Source: Candidatus Sungbacteria bacterium RIFCSPLOWO2_01_FULL_47_10
GTDB lineage: Bacteria; Patescibacteriota; Minisyncoccia; Sungbacterales; GWA2-42-14
Reading direction: 5' to 3'
NCBI GenBank assembly: GCA_001820675.1
Contig: MHQO01000035.1
Coordinates: 1-7,363, forward strand
DNA: 7,363 nucleotides
Shown here: positions 7,080-7,363 of the stretch, piece after piece
How positions within the stretch are numbered: position 1 is the stretch's first letter
Layout: each line of letters starts with the position of its first letter
Notes under the pieces: generated by a model
Database searches by the model: none
Told to the model about the DNA's origin: nothing
The model's input: the letters and a program-made list of their open reading frames with translations, nothing else
Made by a program: the position numbers and the translations under genes

Positions 7080-7107
7080 CGCCCCGTTCGCTTAACGCTA
7101 TGGGGCG
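7080..7107 (-). repeat. Palindromic element with GC...GCGAA core, copy 1 (rnpB specificity domain)
   Basis: On the rnpB strand, arms CGCCCC / GGGGCG (6 bp) enclose ATAGCGTTAAGCGAAC. The inner GC...GC can add two pairs around GTTAA. The core closely matches ATAGCTTTAGGCGAA in the element at 7219-7247 although the arms differ. It overlaps by two bases the neighbouring CGCTCC/GGAGCG hairpin. Confidence 0.7.
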
Positions 7108-7131
7108 CTCCTTAACTTTCGTCTCGGAGCG
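7106..7131 (-). other. rnpB: Hairpin just after CR-II of rnpB (P11/P12-like)
   Basis: CGCTCC (7131-7126 on the minus strand) pairs with GGAGCG (7111-7106) around GAGACGAAAGTTAA. It follows ACAGCGACG, which matches the CR-II wording ACAGUGACG of B. subtilis RNase P RNA, so it probably starts the specificity-domain helices. The exact helix name depends on a covariance-model alignment. Confidence 0.45.
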
Positions 7132-7150
7132 TCGCTGTTCGCACCTCTGC

Positions 7151-7186
7151 CGATTTTGCCAGCGCGGGAGCGCTGCTGCAAAATCG
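7151..7186 (-). repeat. 15-bp hairpin with 2-nt bulge and TCCC loop in rnpB
   Basis: On the rnpB strand CGATTTTGC pairs with GCAAAATCG (9 bp), then after an AG bulge CAGCGC pairs with GCGCTG (6 bp) around TCCC. It is the last of four consecutive hairpins between P8 and CR-II, the P9/P10 region. Its CGATTTTGC arm resembles the CAATTTTGT arm of the hairpin at 7251-7283. Confidence 0.65.
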
Positions 7187-7189
7187 AGC

Positions 7190-7220
7190 ACCCGCCGAAG
7201 CTCGATGAGCGAAGGCGGGT
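7190..7220 (-). repeat. Palindromic element with GC...GCGAA core, copy 2 (inverted)
   Basis: On the + strand, arms ACCCGCC (7190-7196) and GGCGGGT (7214-7220) enclose GAAGCTCGATGAGCGAA, itself symmetric (GCTC/GAGC around GAT, flanked by GAA on both sides). Relative to copies 1 and 3 the GCGAA end is on the opposite strand. It shares two bases (7219-7220) with copy 3, so the two elements abut. Confidence 0.7.
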
Positions 7221-7247
7221 CCTCCTTCGCCTAAAGCTATGGAGGAC
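7219..7247 (-). repeat. Palindromic element with GC...GCGAA core, copy 3
   Basis: On the rnpB strand, arms GTCCTCC and GGAGGAC (7 bp) enclose ATAGCTTTAGGCGAA. The core differs from that of copy 1 (ATAGCGTTAAGCGAA) at two positions, while the arms are unrelated in sequence. It sits in the P9/P10 region between P8 and CR-II. Confidence 0.7.
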
Positions 7248-7250
7248 GCT

Positions 7251-7283
7251 CAATTTTGTATCTGCCGTCTGCAGACAAAATTG
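7251..7283 (-). repeat. 13-bp bulged hairpin next to P8 in rnpB
   Basis: On the rnpB strand CAATTTTGT pairs with ACAAAATTG (9 bp) and CTGC with GCAG (4 bp), with an AT bulge and an AGACG loop. It is the first hairpin after P8, where P9 is expected, but is longer than the usual P9. Confidence 0.65.
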
Positions 7284-7312
7284 GCGACGGGAATTACCCG
7301 CTACCAGCTCCT

Positions 7313-7335
7313 GCGCTATTTTTGTAAAATTGCGC
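7313..7335 (-). other. rnpB: Extra hairpin between the 5' P4 strand and the GCAGG block of rnpB
   Basis: GCGC (7335-7332 on the minus strand) pairs with GCGC (7316-7313), and after an A-A mismatch ATTTT pairs with AAAAT around ACA. It stands in the P5-P7 region, close to where type A RNAs have P6 and type B RNAs P5.1. Since P16/P17 seem absent, a canonical P6 is not expected. Confidence 0.5.
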
Positions 7336-7363
7336 CGGAATGAATGTTCGGACTTTCCTCCCA

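Larger units (their letters stand above)
6806..7363 (-). ncRNA. rnpB: RNase P RNA (catalytic subunit), 5' end beyond window, enlarged by hairpin insertions
   Basis: This is the ribozyme that removes 5' leaders from precursor tRNAs. Conserved blocks appear in order on the minus strand: GAGGAAAGTCCGAAC (7360-7346), GCAGGAGCTGG then P8 hairpin CGGG/CCCG (7288-7300), CR-II GTGCGAACAGCGACG (near 7143-7129), CR-IV GGCTAAACCC and GGATGCAAG (7028-7004), P15 CCTATTTC/GAAATGGG (6992-6999 with 6969-6976), GCTTGAGCC, P18 (6933-6952) closed by a GUAA tetraloop, CR-V CAGACAGATGATCATC (6931-6916), and GGACAGAATTCGGCTTATAG (6834-6815). P4 pairs AAG(U)CCGAA at 7355-7347 with TTCGGCTT at 6826-6819, keeping the universal bulged U; the usual GGG/CCC pairs are replaced by GAA/TTC, a compensated change. 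P1, P2 and P3 5' strands are missing because the window stops there, so about 60 nt more are expected. The exact 3' end is approximate. At >=558 nt the RNA is far longer than the usual 350-420; the excess is hairpins listed separately. P18 is present, P16/P17 have no room, and a P19-position helix is present. Confidence 0.93.

Noticed and set aside
6790..7191. 133-codon open frame on the minus strand, containing YPERSRRV
   Set aside because: It lies wholly within the RNase P RNA and its terminator, has no family resemblance, and its PERSRR string is the translation of a palindromic repeat. It is likely to be mis-annotated as a hypothetical protein.
7147..7287. Possible CRISPR-like or attC-like array of hairpins
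   Set aside because: The units are not direct repeats with uniform spacers, have different arms, and lie inside the RNase P RNA between P8 and CR-II.

Overview
The window looks like an ordinary bacterial chromosome segment, most plausibly from the candidate phyla radiation (Patescibacteria, Parcubacteria-like). That placement is an inference. It rests on the large O-antigen-ligase/TPR membrane protein next to murJ, gene starts without clear Shine-Dalgarno sequences, and RNA and intergenic sequence rich in short palindromic repeats. TGA ends murJ and no gene has an internal TGA, so the recoded code of Gracilibacteria/SR1 (TGA = Gly) does not apply.

Layout: at the left edge, on the + strand, is the C-terminal end of a Glu/Leu/Phe/Val-type dehydrogenase. 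It converges on a minus-strand block, with one hairpin in the 38-bp gap that can end transcription for the + gene and possibly for lepA. Reading the minus strand from right to left, the order is rnpB (RNase P RNA, 5' end outside the window), its terminator, a promoter, an 851-aa polytopic O-antigen ligase-like protein with C-terminal TPRs, murJ (lipid II flippase), and lepA (elongation factor 4). The gaps between the three protein genes are 93 and 56 bp with no obvious terminator, so co-transcription is plausible. Two of the three act in the cell envelope: MurJ moves the peptidoglycan precursor and the ligase-like protein probably joins or polymerises glycans.

The most unusual part is 6806-7363. 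It has no convincing protein gene. On the minus strand it carries the universally conserved RNase P RNA blocks in the right order: the GAGGAAAGTCC block, P8, CR-II, CR-IV, P15, P18 with a GUAA tetraloop, CR-V, and the 3' P4 strand. P4 pairs perfectly across more than 500 nt. At least 558 nt lie in the window and roughly 60 more are expected beyond it, against about 350-420 nt for typical bacterial RNase P RNAs. The excess consists of strong hairpins. Several have the look of dispersed genomic palindromic repeats, including one with a recurrent GAGCGAAGTCGAAGGG-type core and three that share an inner GC...GCGAA core on unrelated arms. The P15 loop also lacks the GGU that normally pairs with tRNA CCA. 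The hypothesis offered is an RNase P RNA gene whose peripheral helices have repeatedly been colonised by palindromic repeats.
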